From JBEKHI01 sp050012355 (GTDB lineage Bacteria > Actinomycetota > Actinomycetes > Streptosporangiales > Streptosporangiaceae), in assembly GCA_050012355.1 (NCBI GenBank), contig JBEKHI010000137.1, forward strand, positions 1-18,444: DNA of 18,444 nt. The letters run 5' to 3'. The notes below the pieces were generated by a model. The model did no database searches. It was given only the letters and a program-made list of their open reading frames with translations, and was not told the DNA's origin. Positions within the stretch are counted from its first letter, which is position 1. Each line of letters begins with the position of its first letter. Position numbers and translations under genes: made by a program. Shown one piece after another: positions 1-7,544 of the stretch.

Positions 1-290
1 AGCAGCTCGGCGCGGCCAGCGAGGGCGAGAAAACCATGGTCGACGCGCTCGCCCCGGCGGTGGCCGCCTTCAGCGAGGCCGTCGCGGAGGAGGCGGCGGC
101 CCCCGCCGCACTGGCCGCGCTGACCGACGCCGCCGACGCCGGAGCCCACGACACGATCTCGCTGCAGGCGCTCAAGGGCCGGGCCAGCTACCTTGGGCCC
201 CGCAGCGTCGGGCACGAGGACCCGGGCGCCGCTTCCACGGCGCTGATCCTGCACGCGCTGCGTGATGTCGCCGCCCGGCAGGCAACATGA
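1..290 (+). CDS. dhaL: DhaL, ADP-binding subunit of dihydroxyacetone kinase (5' truncated by window)
   Basis: The reading frame is open from base 3 to the TGA at 288-290, so this is the C-terminal 95 residues of a gene that begins upstream; the ATG at 36 is internal. Two hallmarks of DhaL are visible: GEKTMVDALAPA just before and after base 36, and GRASYLGPRSVGHEDPGA near the C-terminus, both from the nucleotide-binding helical barrel. In PTS-dependent Dha kinases DhaL holds ADP permanently; the nucleotide is rephosphorylated by DhaM and passes the phosphate to dihydroxyacetone bound covalently on DhaK. The stop overlaps the next start as ATGA, implying translational coupling with the Enzyme I gene. 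dhaK is expected just upstream but is not in the window. Confidence 0.9.
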   Translation, partial: QLGAASEGEKTMVDALAPAVAAFSEAVAEEAAAPAALAALTDAADAGAHDTISLQALKGRASYLGPRSVGHEDPGAASTALILHALRDVAARQAT

Positions 291-1873
291 GGTTCACGGG
301 GCTACCCGTCTCGGAAGGAACGGCCGAGGGCGCACTGCACGTCGTCGACGCGAGCGCGACGGTCAGTGCCACCCCGGATGAGGTCGCCGCCGCGTTCACC
401 GCGGTGGCGGCGGAGCGATCCGCGCTCGCCGCCCGGCTGCGCGCGGCCGGGCGCGACGAGGAAGCTGGCATCATCGAGGTCGGTGCGCTCATCGCCGCCG
501 ACCCGGCGCTCACCGACCCGGCGGTAACGGCCGTAAGTGCTGGTGAGGATGCCATAACGGCGGTCCGTGAATCAGCCGAGCAACAGGCGGCGTTGATGGC
601 GGCGCTGGCCAACCCTCAGCTGGCCGAGCGGGCCGGCGATATCCGCCAGATCGGGCAGGCCGTCATCGAACGCCTCGCCGGTACGCCGCCCTACCCGGAC
701 GGCGGCTTCATCCTCGTCCGCCGCGAAGTCAGCCCGGCCGAACTGATCGAGCTCACCGACACGGGCCTGGTCGGCGCGGTGTCGGTGGACGGCGGAGCCA
801 GCTCGCACGCGGCGATCATCGCGCGCGGACTCGGGCTGCCGATGATCGCCGGCGCCGACGCCGGCGTGCTGGCGGTGCCATCCGGCCGTGATGGCCTGCT
901 CAACGCTGACGCGGGGGAGCTCATCGTCGGAGCGCGCCGCGCGGACGGGCCACGGCCAGCGCCAGCGGCGGTGCCCGTGCCCGCGGGCCCGGTTCGCACC
1001 CGGGACGGGCACGAGGTCACGATCTTGTGCAACGTGGCGTCGGCGGCCGAGACCAGGCTCGGGCTGGCCGCGGGGGCGACGGGCGTCGGCCTGCTGCGCA
1101 CCGAGATTCCCTACGCCCAGGCGCTGGCCTGGCCGACGGTCGCGCAGCACCGGGCCCAGCTGGCCCCGATACTCAGCCAGCTAGCGGGCCGGATCGCCAC
1201 GGTCCGGCTGCTCGATTTCTCCGGCGACAAGATCCCGCCGTTCCTGCGCGGTGGCGCTGACGGGCTGGTCGCGTTGCTCGCGGATCCGGCGGCGCTGGAT
1301 GACCAGCTCCGCGCCATGCTGGAAACCGGCCGGGACACCCAGCTGGCGGTGCTCATCCCGATGGTCAGTTCACTCGGCGAGGTCAGCGCGGTGCGCGGCG
1401 AACTGACCAGGGTGGCCGACGCGCTCGGCGCTGGCCTGCCTAGGCTCGGGATCATGGTGGAATTGCGGTCCACCGCCGCCGACGCGGCCGCGTTCGCGTC
1501 CGCCGTCGACTTCTTCTCGATCGGCACCAACGACCTGACCGTCGACGTGCTCGGACTCGACCGGGGCGATCCGGTGGCCGGCCCCGCGCTCGCCGCCCAC
1601 CCGCGGGTGATGGCGCTCATCGAGGGGGTCGCCGAGGCCGGACGACAGGCCGGAATCCAGGTCTCGGTCTGCGGCGACTCGGCGGCCGACCCGCTAGTGC
1701 TGCCGCTACTGGTCGGTGCGGGCCTGCGTACCTTCAGCGTGCCCGCCGCGCGAGTCGAACGAGTGCGTGGCTGGGTCAGCGAGCTGGATAGCGCGGCCTG
1801 CGCGGCGCTGCTGAAACGGACCCTGCGCGCCTCGACCCTGGAAGAAGTGCGGGACCTGGTGCCGCGGCTATGA
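287..1873 (+). CDS. ptsI: PTS Enzyme I (phosphoenolpyruvate-protein phosphotransferase), dha-linked
   Basis: A 528-residue protein that takes phosphate from phosphoenolpyruvate and passes it to HPr. The phospho-histidine lies in GGASSHAAIIARGLGLP (His174). The PEP-binding barrel follows: GVGLLRTE (Arg271), the TVRLLDFSGDK segment (Arg307), IPMV (357-360), SIGTNDLT (411-418) and the catalytic cysteine in VCGDSAADP (Cys462). It is somewhat shorter than E. coli EI (about 575). Two conserved spots differ: the usual MVETPAA reads MVELRST (390-396), and the residue after NDLT is Val rather than Gln. All core catalytic residues remain, so it is probably active. The start overlaps dhaL by four bases. 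With dhaM and HPr genes nearby it is most likely dedicated to dihydroxyacetone phosphorylation rather than to sugar import; that specificity is inferred. It may be annotated elsewhere as a PEP-utilising enzyme. Confidence 0.92.
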   Translation: MRFTGLPVSEGTAEGALHVVDASATVSATPDEVAAAFTAVAAERSALAARLRAAGRDEEAGIIEVGALIAADPALTDPAVTAVSAGEDAITAVRESAEQQAALMAALANPQLAERAGDIRQIGQAVIERLAGTPPYPDGGFILVRREVSPAELIELTDTGLVGAVSVDGGASSHAAIIARGLGLPMIAGADAGVLAVPSGRDGLLNADAGELIVGARRADGPRPAPAAVPVPAGPVRTRDGHEVTILCNVASAAETRLGLAAGATGVGLLRTEIPYAQALAWPTVAQHRAQLAPILSQLAGRIATVRLLDFSGDKIPPFLRGGADGLVALLADPAALDDQLRAMLETGRDTQLAVLIPMVSSLGEVSAVRGELTRVADALGAGLPRLGIMVELRSTAADAAAFASAVDFFSIGTNDLTVDVLGLDRGDPVAGPALAAHPRVMALIEGVAEAGRQAGIQVSVCGDSAADPLVLPLLVGAGLRTFSVPAARVERVRGWVSELDSAACAALLKRTLRASTLEEVRDLVPRL

Positions 1874-1883
1874 CCCCTATGTT

Positions 1884-1908
1884 CTCAGCCGAGCTGCTCA
1901 TTGCTGAG
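1884..1908. terminator. Possible small bidirectional hairpin at convergent gene ends
   Basis: CTCAGC (1884-1889) is complementary to GCTGAG (1903-1908) with a 13-base loop. It sits where the Enzyme I gene and the iclR-family gene converge, with only 11 bases between their stop codons. The stem is short, has no T-tract, and overlaps the end of the regulator's coding sequence, so this is only a weak candidate. Confidence 0.25.
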
Positions 1909-2679
1909 CGCCGACAGCACCGATCCGCTGCGGCCCGCCCCCAGGTCCCTGGAGACCGACCGGGCGGACTCCATGACGGCGCGAGCGAGTTCGTCGGCGG
2001 AGTCCGGCGCCAGCAGCCGTTCCGCGGGCCCGACCAGCCCGATCGATCCGGCCACGACACCCTCGCGGTTCACGATGGGCGCCGCTATGCCGGCGTCGCC
2101 GACGGTCGCTTCCTGGTTTTCCACGGCATAGCCGCGCCTGCGGACCTGGGCGAGCGCCTGTCCGAGCGCCGCCCGCGTCGTCTTGGTCCTGCCGGTCAGC
2201 GGTGCCCGCTCCGCGGCCAGGATGGGGGCCGCCTGCTCGGCCGGCAGGTGCGCGATGATCGCGTGCCCGAGTGCGCACGCGTGCCACGGGATGGCGGCGC
2301 CGACCTCGAGGATCTGCACCGTGTTGTCCGGCCGGAACACGTGATGCAGCACGATCACCCGGCTGCCGGACAGGGTCGCGACCCAGACCGCCTCGTTCGC
2401 CCGCTGGGCGAGCGATTCGGCCCACAGCAGCGACCTGGCCCGCAGCTCGGAGCCCTCGAGGTAGGCGTTGCCGAGCTGGAGGACACCGGGACCCAGGCTG
2501 TACTTCCCGGTGAACGGGTCCTGGGTGACCAGGTCATGATTGACCAGCGTGCGCAGCAACCCGTAGACAGTCGGCTTGGCGAGCCCGACTCGCTCGGCGA
2601 TTTCGGTCACCCCGAGGCGGGGCGTGCCCGACCCGAGGACGCCCAGGATCGCCGCTGCCCGTTCCACCGACTGAATCAT
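1885..2679 (-). CDS. IclR-family transcriptional regulator
   Basis: 264 residues. The N-terminal winged helix-turn-helix covers roughly residues 3-62, with the HTH in VTEIAERVGLAKPTVYGLLRTL and the wing ending at TGKYSLGPGVL. The IclR effector domain follows (about 75-250), including the AIPWHACALGHAI loop typical of the ligand pocket. The frame is open 20 residues further upstream, but ATG at 2679 is chosen because a perfect AGGAGG (2685-2690, complement) lies five bases before it and because MIQSVERAAAIL is the standard IclR beginning. The gene separates the Enzyme I gene from dhaM and is divergent from dhaM, so it is probably the local regulator of the dihydroxyacetone genes. The effector cannot be told from sequence. 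Confidence 0.92.
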   Translation of the reverse strand: MIQSVERAAAILGVLGSGTPRLGVTEIAERVGLAKPTVYGLLRTLVNHDLVTQDPFTGKYSLGPGVLQLGNAYLEGSELRARSLLWAESLAQRANEAVWVATLSGSRVIVLHHVFRPDNTVQILEVGAAIPWHACALGHAIIAHLPAEQAAPILAAERAPLTGRTKTTRAALGQALAQVRRRGYAVENQEATVGDAGIAAPIVNREGVVAGSIGLVGPAERLLAPDSADELARAVMESARSVSRDLGAGRSGSVLSALSNEQLG

Positions 2680-2744
2680 GCGGGCCTCCTGAATAACACT
2701 GGCCTTTCGGTATCGTCGAACACGCTCAGGATAGGGCATCAGGC
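2680..2744. promoter_or_regulatory. Divergent iclR/dhaM promoter region with candidate operator
   Basis: These 65 bases separate the regulator start from dhaM and must hold the control elements for both. An interrupted inverted repeat TTCG-N7-CGAA lies at 2706-2720, the sort of short dyad IclR proteins bind. I could not define -35/-10 boxes with confidence. The operator role is inferred from position. Confidence 0.4.
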
Positions 2745-3143
2745 ATGACAGCCATGGTAGGAATCGTCCTCGTATCGCACAGCGCTCCGCTGGCCGATGG
2801 CACAGCCGAACTCGCCGGCCAGGTCGGCGGGGACAGCGTGACCATCGCCACCGCTGGCGGGACCGATGACGGCCGGATCGGTACCAGCATCAGCAAGCTC
2901 CAGCGCGCGCTCAGGCTCGCCGACGCCGGTGCGGGCGTGGTGATCTTGCCTGATCTTGGCAGCTCGGTGCTCACCGTCCGCGCGCTACTGGCGGAGCCCG
3001 ATGACCTTCCCGGGCAGGTCGTCATGGCCGATGCCCCGTTCGTCGAGGGCGCGGTCGCCGCCGCTGTCGCCGCCGCCGGCGGCGGCGATCTCGCCGCGGT
3101 GCTCGACGCCGCCCAGGAGGCGCGCCATGCCAGAAAGCTATGA
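2745..3143 (+). CDS. dhaM: DhaM, EIIA(Man)-like phosphotransferase subunit of Dha kinase
   Basis: 132 residues, only the EIIA-like domain of DhaM. The active-site histidine is His12 in GIVLVSHS, as in E. coli DhaM (His9 or His10). The conserved GGTDDGRIGTS segment (39-48), the PDLGSS motif (around 69-74) and the DAPFVEGA motif near residue 100 follow. It accepts phosphate from HPr and rephosphorylates the ADP held by DhaL. The start is uncertain: ATG at 2745 and ATG at 2754 are both possible, neither has a strong Shine-Dalgarno, and the latter would place the histidine at position 9. The 3' end overlaps the HPr gene by 17 bases. E. coli DhaM carries HPr and partial EI domains in the same chain; here they are separate genes. 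Confidence 0.9.
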   Translation: MTAMVGIVLVSHSAPLADGTAELAGQVGGDSVTIATAGGTDDGRIGTSISKLQRALRLADAGAGVVILPDLGSSVLTVRALLAEPDDLPGQVVMADAPFVEGAVAAAVAAAGGGDLAAVLDAAQEARHARKL

Positions 3144-3399
3144 GGCCACGGTCACCCTGAGCGGTGACCTCCACGCCCGGCCAGCCGGGGCACTGTCGGT
3201 CGCGGCCGCCAAGTTCGACGCCGTGATCGAGCTGGCGGCCGGAACGGGCCGCGCCAACGCCAAAAGCGTGCTGGCCGTCATGCAGCTAGGCGCGAGCAGC
3301 GGCCAGCAGGTCACCATTTATGCCACCGGCCCCGATGCCAGGGAAGCAGCCGCCGCGATAGCGGAAATCCTCTCCGAGACAGGCGCCGGAAGCTCATAA
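3127..3399 (+). CDS. ptsH: HPr-family phosphocarrier protein
   Basis: 90 residues, the normal HPr length. The phospho-accepting histidine is His16 in GDLHARPAG, and the regulatory-serine region reads NAKSVLAVMQLGASSGQ with Ser47 in the place of HPr Ser46. The ATG at 3127 has a perfect AGGAGG at 3115-3120, six bases upstream, inside the end of dhaM. It shuttles phosphate from Enzyme I to DhaM. Its tight coupling to dhaM suggests a dihydroxyacetone-specific HPr, although exchange with a general PTS cannot be excluded. An upstream in-frame extension to 2956 is only the shadow of dhaM. Confidence 0.93.
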   Translation: MPESYEATVTLSGDLHARPAGALSVAAAKFDAVIELAAGTGRANAKSVLAVMQLGASSGQQVTIYATGPDAREAAAAIAEILSETGAGSS

Positions 3400-3407
3400 T
3401 CCCGCGG

Positions 3408-3420
3408 GCCCAACGTGGGC
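3408..3420. terminator. Small hairpin between convergent HPr and DUF2510 genes
   Basis: GCCCA-ACG-TGGGC forms a 5-base-pair stem with a 3-base loop in the 23-base gap between two convergent stop codons, preceded by the palindrome CCCGCGGG at 3401-3408. There is no T-run. It is a plausible but weak bidirectional terminator. Confidence 0.3.
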
Positions 3421-3422
3421 GG

Positions 3423-4715
3423 CTACGGAAACCCGCCGAAGCCGCCGCCGCCGCCGTTTCCGCCGCCGCCGCCATGCCCGCCGCCGTTGCCATTGCCGTT
3501 TCCGTCGCCGGTCGTCGCGGTCGCCGTGGCGGTGGGAGTCGGCGAGGCGGTGGCGGACGCCGACGCTGACGCTGAGGGGGACGCCGTCGGGCTCGTGGTC
3601 GCGGTCGTCGCGGACAGTGAGAGGGACGTCACCAGCGAGTCGACATTGTTTTCGTTGAGGTTTGACGGCATCGACACGTAGAACACAGCGGGCTCGACCC
3701 CGGTGCCCCGGTCGGCGACCACGACCGCGCCCTCCTCGCTGGTCCAGGTCAGGCCCTGGCCGGAGGCGTCGGTATAGGTGACCAGGTACTTGATCTCCCA
3801 GGCGGCGTGCCCGCTGACCGATGTCGGGGTGTCCGCGAGCTGGCTCACGGTGTGGTTAAGGCCGTTGTAGAAGGTGTTCTCGAACGTGCTGGCCAGTGTC
3901 GACGTCACGCTGGAAAGGTCCGCGACGCTGCTGTAGCCGTACTGGGCCGGCAGCGGACCGGAGCAGGCGTTGCCGTACCACGGGGTCTGCTGCCCGTTGA
4001 TCGTCACCTCGCCCGCCACCGCGGATTCCCCGGCCGACCAGCCAAAGCCCTGCTGGTCCAGCCCCGACGGACAGGCCGCCTGCCACGGCGAGCCAAACTG
4101 CGTGTACGCCAGCCCCGAGCTGGTGTCGGTCAGCTGGGTCGCCGGGGTGGGCGACGCCGGAGCGGTGGTGTGGTGGGCCACCGGAGACTTGGTGCTCAGC
4201 GCGACCGGCTTGGACGGCTGCTTGCCGAACTGCATCAGCGCCAGGACCAGGACCACCAGGACCACTGCGGTTCCGGCGGCCAGCGCGGCCATCAGCCAGC
4301 GCCGCCGGACCCGTCGCTGGTCCTGCACCCGCGCGTACCCGGTGTAGTCATCGGAGGAGAAGATCCGGGTCGATTCCCCTGGTGGGTGGAACCCGCCGGG
4401 AAGGTCCAGCGCGCTGGCGGGCGGCAGGTCCACCGAGGTCTGATCGGCCCCGGACGCCGGAGGGATGTCGGTCGAGGTCGCCGGGGGCAGGTCCGTCGAG
4501 GTCGCGGGCGGCAGGTCGAATGAGGTTACGGGGGCGGGGCCGCCGATGGCCGGGCGGACGGCGGTGGCCGGAGGCGGAGAGACAGCCGTGCTCTTCGCCC
4601 CGGCCGGCGCGTCGTGGGACTGCGTGTACTCTGTCCACACTGACCCGTCCCACCAACGGAGCAGGCCGGGAACCCCGTAGGGGTCGGGGTACCAGCCAGA
4701 CGGGGGCATGTCCAT
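3423..4715 (-). CDS. DUF2510 domain-containing membrane-anchored protein
   Basis: 430 residues. A DUF2510 domain occupies about residues 4-32 (SGWYPDP, LLRWWDGSVWTEYT), a Trp-rich module frequent in actinobacterial membrane proteins. A Pro/Thr/Ser linker with repeats follows (67-106), then a basic stretch RRVRRRW and one transmembrane helix (about 141-163). The remainder should lie outside the membrane: a globular part of about 190 residues with two cysteines spaced as in CPSG and NACSG (possible disulfide), then an S/T/A/P-rich tail (365-403) and a final Gly-rich tail (405-430). It has one predicted membrane helix and no enzyme motif. Function is unknown; a cell-envelope role is inferred. 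ATG at 4709 is an alternative start. Confidence 0.85.
   Translation of the reverse strand: MDMPPSGWYPDPYGVPGLLRWWDGSVWTEYTQSHDAPAGAKSTAVSPPPATAVRPAIGGPAPVTSFDLPPATSTDLPPATSTDIPPASGADQTSVDLPPASALDLPGGFHPPGESTRIFSSDDYTGYARVQDQRRVRRRWLMAALAAGTAVVLVVLVLALMQFGKQPSKPVALSTKSPVAHHTTAPASPTPATQLTDTSSGLAYTQFGSPWQAACPSGLDQQGFGWSAGESAVAGEVTINGQQTPWYGNACSGPLPAQYGYSSVADLSSVTSTLASTFENTFYNGLNHTVSQLADTPTSVSGHAAWEIKYLVTYTDASGQGLTWTSEEGAVVVADRGTGVEPAVFYVSMPSNLNENNVDSLVTSLSLSATTATTSPTASPSASASASATASPTPTATATATTGDGNGNGNGGGHGGGGGNGGGGGFGGFP
3426..3623 (-). repeat. Low-complexity tail: S/T/A/P-rich then poly-Gly (GCC/CCG triplet tract)
   Basis: This encodes residues 365-430 of the DUF2510 protein. About 35 residues of mostly Ser, Ala, Thr and Pro precede GNGNGNGGGHGGGGG-type glycine repeats. 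On the plus strand the last 60-90 bases are a near-continuous run of CCG/GCC triplets. Such tracts can change length by replication slippage. Confidence 0.8.
4398..4517 (-). repeat. Degenerate DLPPATST peptide repeats
   Basis: Residues 67-106 of the DUF2510 protein hold DLPPATST, DLPPATST, DIPPASGA, DLPPASAL and DLPGG units, about eight residues each with one interruption. They form an extended Pro-rich linker between the DUF2510 domain and the membrane helix. Confidence 0.7.
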
Positions 4716-4768
4716 GAGGACGAGCCTAGACGGCGTTGAGCCAGGTGGGACCCCGTCAAGTGCGGGTG

Positions 4769-5587
4769 TTACCAGTTTGTTGGTGAGTTGTCCGTCACCA
4801 CTGGGGCACCTCCAGTAAACCTCTCAAGCTCGGTACCCTCCATCACCTGAGCCGGGAAAGGGTCGCCCGCGCACCGTCGCCGCAACTCGCCGTACGGGAG
4901 TTCCCGCTGACTGCCGGCCAGGACCAGGTTGGCGAGCCGTCTCCCCTTCAGCACCCCGGCCTCCGCTATCACGCAGCAATTTTTATACGCAGAACGAAGC
5001 GTCGCGATCTGCCCGCGCAAGTTCCTCAGCGGCGGGCCGTCGGCCACATTGACGGCGTACACCCCGCCGGGACGCAGGGCTCTGGCCGTCGCGGCCACGT
5101 ATTCGGCGGTGGTCAGATGCACAGGTGTCCGCGGGCCGTCGTACACGTCGCTGATCACCAGGTCGTAGCTGCCCGGCCGCACCGATTCGAGAATCTCGCG
5201 GGCGTCGCCCGCGCGTACCCTGACGCGGCCGTACCTGGCGGCCGGCATCGGCAGGTGCTCGCGGACCAGCGCGGTGAGCGTGGCGTCCGCCTCGGCGACG
5301 AGCTGGCTCGACCGCGGCCTGGTCACCGCGATATACCGGGGGAGGGTCATCGCACCGCCGCCCAGATGCAGCGCCCGCACCGGCTGGCCCTCGGGGAACG
5401 CCAGATCGATCAGGTGCCCGATCCGGCGTACGTACTCGAACTCCAGGTACCGCGGGTCGTCCAGGTCCACGTACGACTGGGGCGTGTCGTTCACGTAGAG
5501 CATCCAGGACCCCGGCCGTGACTGGTCCGGCACCAGTTCCGCTAGCCCCGAGTCGGTGTGTTCATGCACCGCGTGCCGTAGCGCCAC
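4769..5587 (-). CDS. Spermidine synthase-like (SAM-fold) protein
   Basis: 272 residues with the class I methyltransferase/aminopropyltransferase fold. The nucleotide-binding loop is ALHLGGGAMTLPRY (72-85), followed by an acidic strand end (VAEAD, 98-101) and GDAREIL (128-133). The catalytic-region loop reads VISDVYDGPRTPVHLTTAEY (144-163), where Asp146 or Asp150 corresponds to the aminopropyltransferase aspartate. It lacks the membrane region found in fused MFS/spermidine-synthase proteins. These stand-alone actinobacterial homologues are often annotated spermidine synthase, but no decarboxy-SAM or polyamine genes are nearby, so the substrate is unproven. The start is taken as GTG at 5587, preceded by a weak AGG; other starts are possible. 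Confidence 0.8.
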   Translation of the reverse strand: MALRHAVHEHTDSGLAELVPDQSRPGSWMLYVNDTPQSYVDLDDPRYLEFEYVRRIGHLIDLAFPEGQPVRALHLGGGAMTLPRYIAVTRPRSSQLVAEADATLTALVREHLPMPAARYGRVRVRAGDAREILESVRPGSYDLVISDVYDGPRTPVHLTTAEYVAATARALRPGGVYAVNVADGPPLRNLRGQIATLRSAYKNCCVIAEAGVLKGRRLANLVLAGSQRELPYGELRRRCAGDPFPAQVMEGTELERFTGGAPVVTDNSPTNW

Positions 5588-5792
5588 ACCTGGCAGTTTA
5601 CCGAGCCAGCCGGAGCCCCCCGGCGGGTCAGCGGGTCAGCGGTGGCGCTACGACCCCCAGCGATGGGTCATCGACGGGGGTGTAGAAGGTTGGGGGTGGG
5701 CAGGTTGGTTGGCGGGCCGCCGGTCGGGGGTGGCGCTGGAGGGGTATCTAGGATTCTTGGGAGCGGTGCTTAACAGTCCGGAGGTGGGCAAG
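5588..5792. promoter_or_regulatory. Divergent region upstream of poxB with possible -10 box
   Basis: This 205-base gap separates the divergent spermidine-synthase-like gene and poxB. A TAGGAT hexamer at 5749-5754 fits the actinobacterial -10 pattern, but no good -35 precedes it. The frame of poxB is open back to 5556, yet the G/T-rich sequence and lack of family similarity argue against coding. A GCGGGTCA direct duplication at 5623-5638 is too small to interpret. Confidence 0.3.
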
Positions 5793-7526
5793 ATGGCGAA
5801 AAACGTAGCCGAAGGCCTGTGGGAGATGCTGTCGGCGGCGGGGGTGCGCCGATGCTACGGGATCGTGGGCGACGCGCTGAACCCGGTGGTCGACGCGCTG
5901 CGGCGCAACGGCTCGGTGGACTTCATCCATGTGCGCCATGAGGAGTACGGCGTGTTCGCCGCGGTCGCGGAGGCGCGGCTGACCGGCAACCCCGTCGCGG
6001 TGTGCGGCACCGCCGGGCCGGGCGTGACGCATCTTGTCAACGGCCTGATCGACGCGCGACGGGAACGCGTACCGATCATCGCGATAGCCGGAGATGTCGA
6101 GTCGTCGCTGCTGGACTCCGATGCCCTTGAGGAGCTAAATCCGTACAAGTTCTTCGATACCGCGGCGCTGTATATCGGCCGGCTGGTCAACCCGCAGCAG
6201 CTTCGGCCCATGGTGAGCACCGCGATCACCACCGCGGTGGCCGAACGCGGCCCGGTGGTCATCTCGCTGCCAGGCGACGTGGCGGTGGCCGACGCTCCGT
6301 CGGTCTCGCTGCGGGTGCCGCTGCCCGCCACGACCATTGGCGCGGCTTCGGCGGCGGACCTGGCGGCCATGGCCGACCTGATCAACCAGGCGAAGACGGT
6401 GGCGATTTTCGGTGGCGACGGCTGTGCGGAGGCCGGGGACGAGGTACGCGAACTCGCCGCGCGGCTGAAGGCGCCGGTCGGCTACAGCCTCAAGGGCAAG
6501 GCATGGCTCGAGTACGACAACCCCAACGCGGTCGGCATGACCGGCCTGCTCGGGTATGGCGGCTGCCACGGTGCGATCAACAACGCCGACGTGCTGCTGA
6601 TGCTCGGTACCGACTTCCCGTTCAGCGACTTCCTGCCGCACAAAGAGGTGAAGACGATCCAGGTTGACCGTGACCCTGGGAAGATCGGCCGCCGGGCACC
6701 GCTGGAGCTGGGGGTGGTCGGCGACGTAGCGGCGACGCTGCGCGCCCTAGCGCCGATGCTCGAGGACAAGCACAGCGATCACTTCCTGCGCGAGCACGTG
6801 AAGGAGACCGAGCGCTCACGGCGGCGGATCGGGCACTACGTCACCAAGGGGCCCGGCATCAAGCCGATCCGGCCGGAATACGTGGCCGCCGTACTGTCTG
6901 AACTGGCGGATGACAACGCGGTCTTCACGGTGGATACCGGCACGCCGGTCATCTGGGCCGCCCGGCACATCGAGTACGGGCGGGACCGCCGGATGTTCGG
7001 CTCGTTCACCTGGGCGTCGATGGCCAGCGCCTCGCCGAATGCCTTCGGCGCCGCGCTGGCCTTCCCAGGGCGGCAGACCATCGCGCTGTGCGGCGACGGC
7101 GGCTTCACCATGCTCGGGCTCGGCGACCTGCTGACCCAGGTCCAGCACAAGACCCGCGTCGTGAACGTCATCTTCAACAACGGCATGCTGGACTTCGTCA
7201 ACATCGAGCAGCAGGAAGCCGGGTTCGTTCCATTCGGGACTGACTTCGTGAACCCGGACTTCAGTCAGGTAGCCACCGCGCTCGGGGCCCGCGGCATCCG
7301 GGTCGAGGAGCCGGGTGACGTGCGCGACGCGCTGGCGACGGCGCTCGCGCACACCGACGGACCCGTCGTGGTGGACGTGGTGGTGGACCGCTACGCGCTG
7401 GCGCTGCCCTCCCACGTCCCGGTCGCGACCGCCAAGGGCTTCACGCTCAGCATCGCCAAGCAGGTGCTCAGCGGCAAGCTGGACGAGGTCATCGAGACCG
7501 TCGAGCACAACGTCCGCCTCGTGTAA
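5793..7526 (+). CDS. poxB: Pyruvate dehydrogenase (quinone)/pyruvate oxidase, PoxB type
   Basis: 577 residues, close to E. coli PoxB (572) and corynebacterial Pqo. These thiamine-diphosphate and FAD enzymes decarboxylate pyruvate to acetate and CO2, passing electrons to membrane quinones. Visible features are the N-terminal YGIVGDALN and RHEEYGVFAAVAEA segments with the thiamine-activating Glu50, the central FAD-domain block GMTGLLGYGGC and LGTDFPFSDFLP, and the metal/ThDP motif starting GDGGFTMLGLGDLL (434 on) and ending in FNN. The C-terminus (AKGFTLSIAKQVLSGKLDEVIE) resembles the membrane-associating tail of PoxB. ATG at 5793 has GGAGG at 5780-5784. The conserved Glu argues against glyoxylate carboligase. 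The next gene follows after 18 bases, so the two are probably cotranscribed. Confidence 0.87.
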   Translation: MAKNVAEGLWEMLSAAGVRRCYGIVGDALNPVVDALRRNGSVDFIHVRHEEYGVFAAVAEARLTGNPVAVCGTAGPGVTHLVNGLIDARRERVPIIAIAGDVESSLLDSDALEELNPYKFFDTAALYIGRLVNPQQLRPMVSTAITTAVAERGPVVISLPGDVAVADAPSVSLRVPLPATTIGAASAADLAAMADLINQAKTVAIFGGDGCAEAGDEVRELAARLKAPVGYSLKGKAWLEYDNPNAVGMTGLLGYGGCHGAINNADVLLMLGTDFPFSDFLPHKEVKTIQVDRDPGKIGRRAPLELGVVGDVAATLRALAPMLEDKHSDHFLREHVKETERSRRRIGHYVTKGPGIKPIRPEYVAAVLSELADDNAVFTVDTGTPVIWAARHIEYGRDRRMFGSFTWASMASASPNAFGAALAFPGRQTIALCGDGGFTMLGLGDLLTQVQHKTRVVNVIFNNGMLDFVNIEQQEAGFVPFGTDFVNPDFSQVATALGARGIRVEEPGDVRDALATALAHTDGPVVVDVVVDRYALALPSHVPVATAKGFTLSIAKQVLSGKLDEVIETVEHNVRLV

Positions 7527-7544
7527 CCGACAGGAGCGAAGACA

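Noticed and set aside
1870..2748. 292-codon plus-strand open frame opposite the IclR gene
   Set aside because: Antisense shadow of a gene with clear IclR domains; the product is Arg/Gly/Pro-rich with no recognisable motif.
5623..5638. Tandem GCGGGTCA duplication
   Set aside because: Only two copies of eight bases in G/C-rich DNA; no dyad or array.
5556..5792. Upstream extension of the poxB frame
   Set aside because: ATG 5793 has a good ribosome-binding site and begins where PoxB homologues begin.
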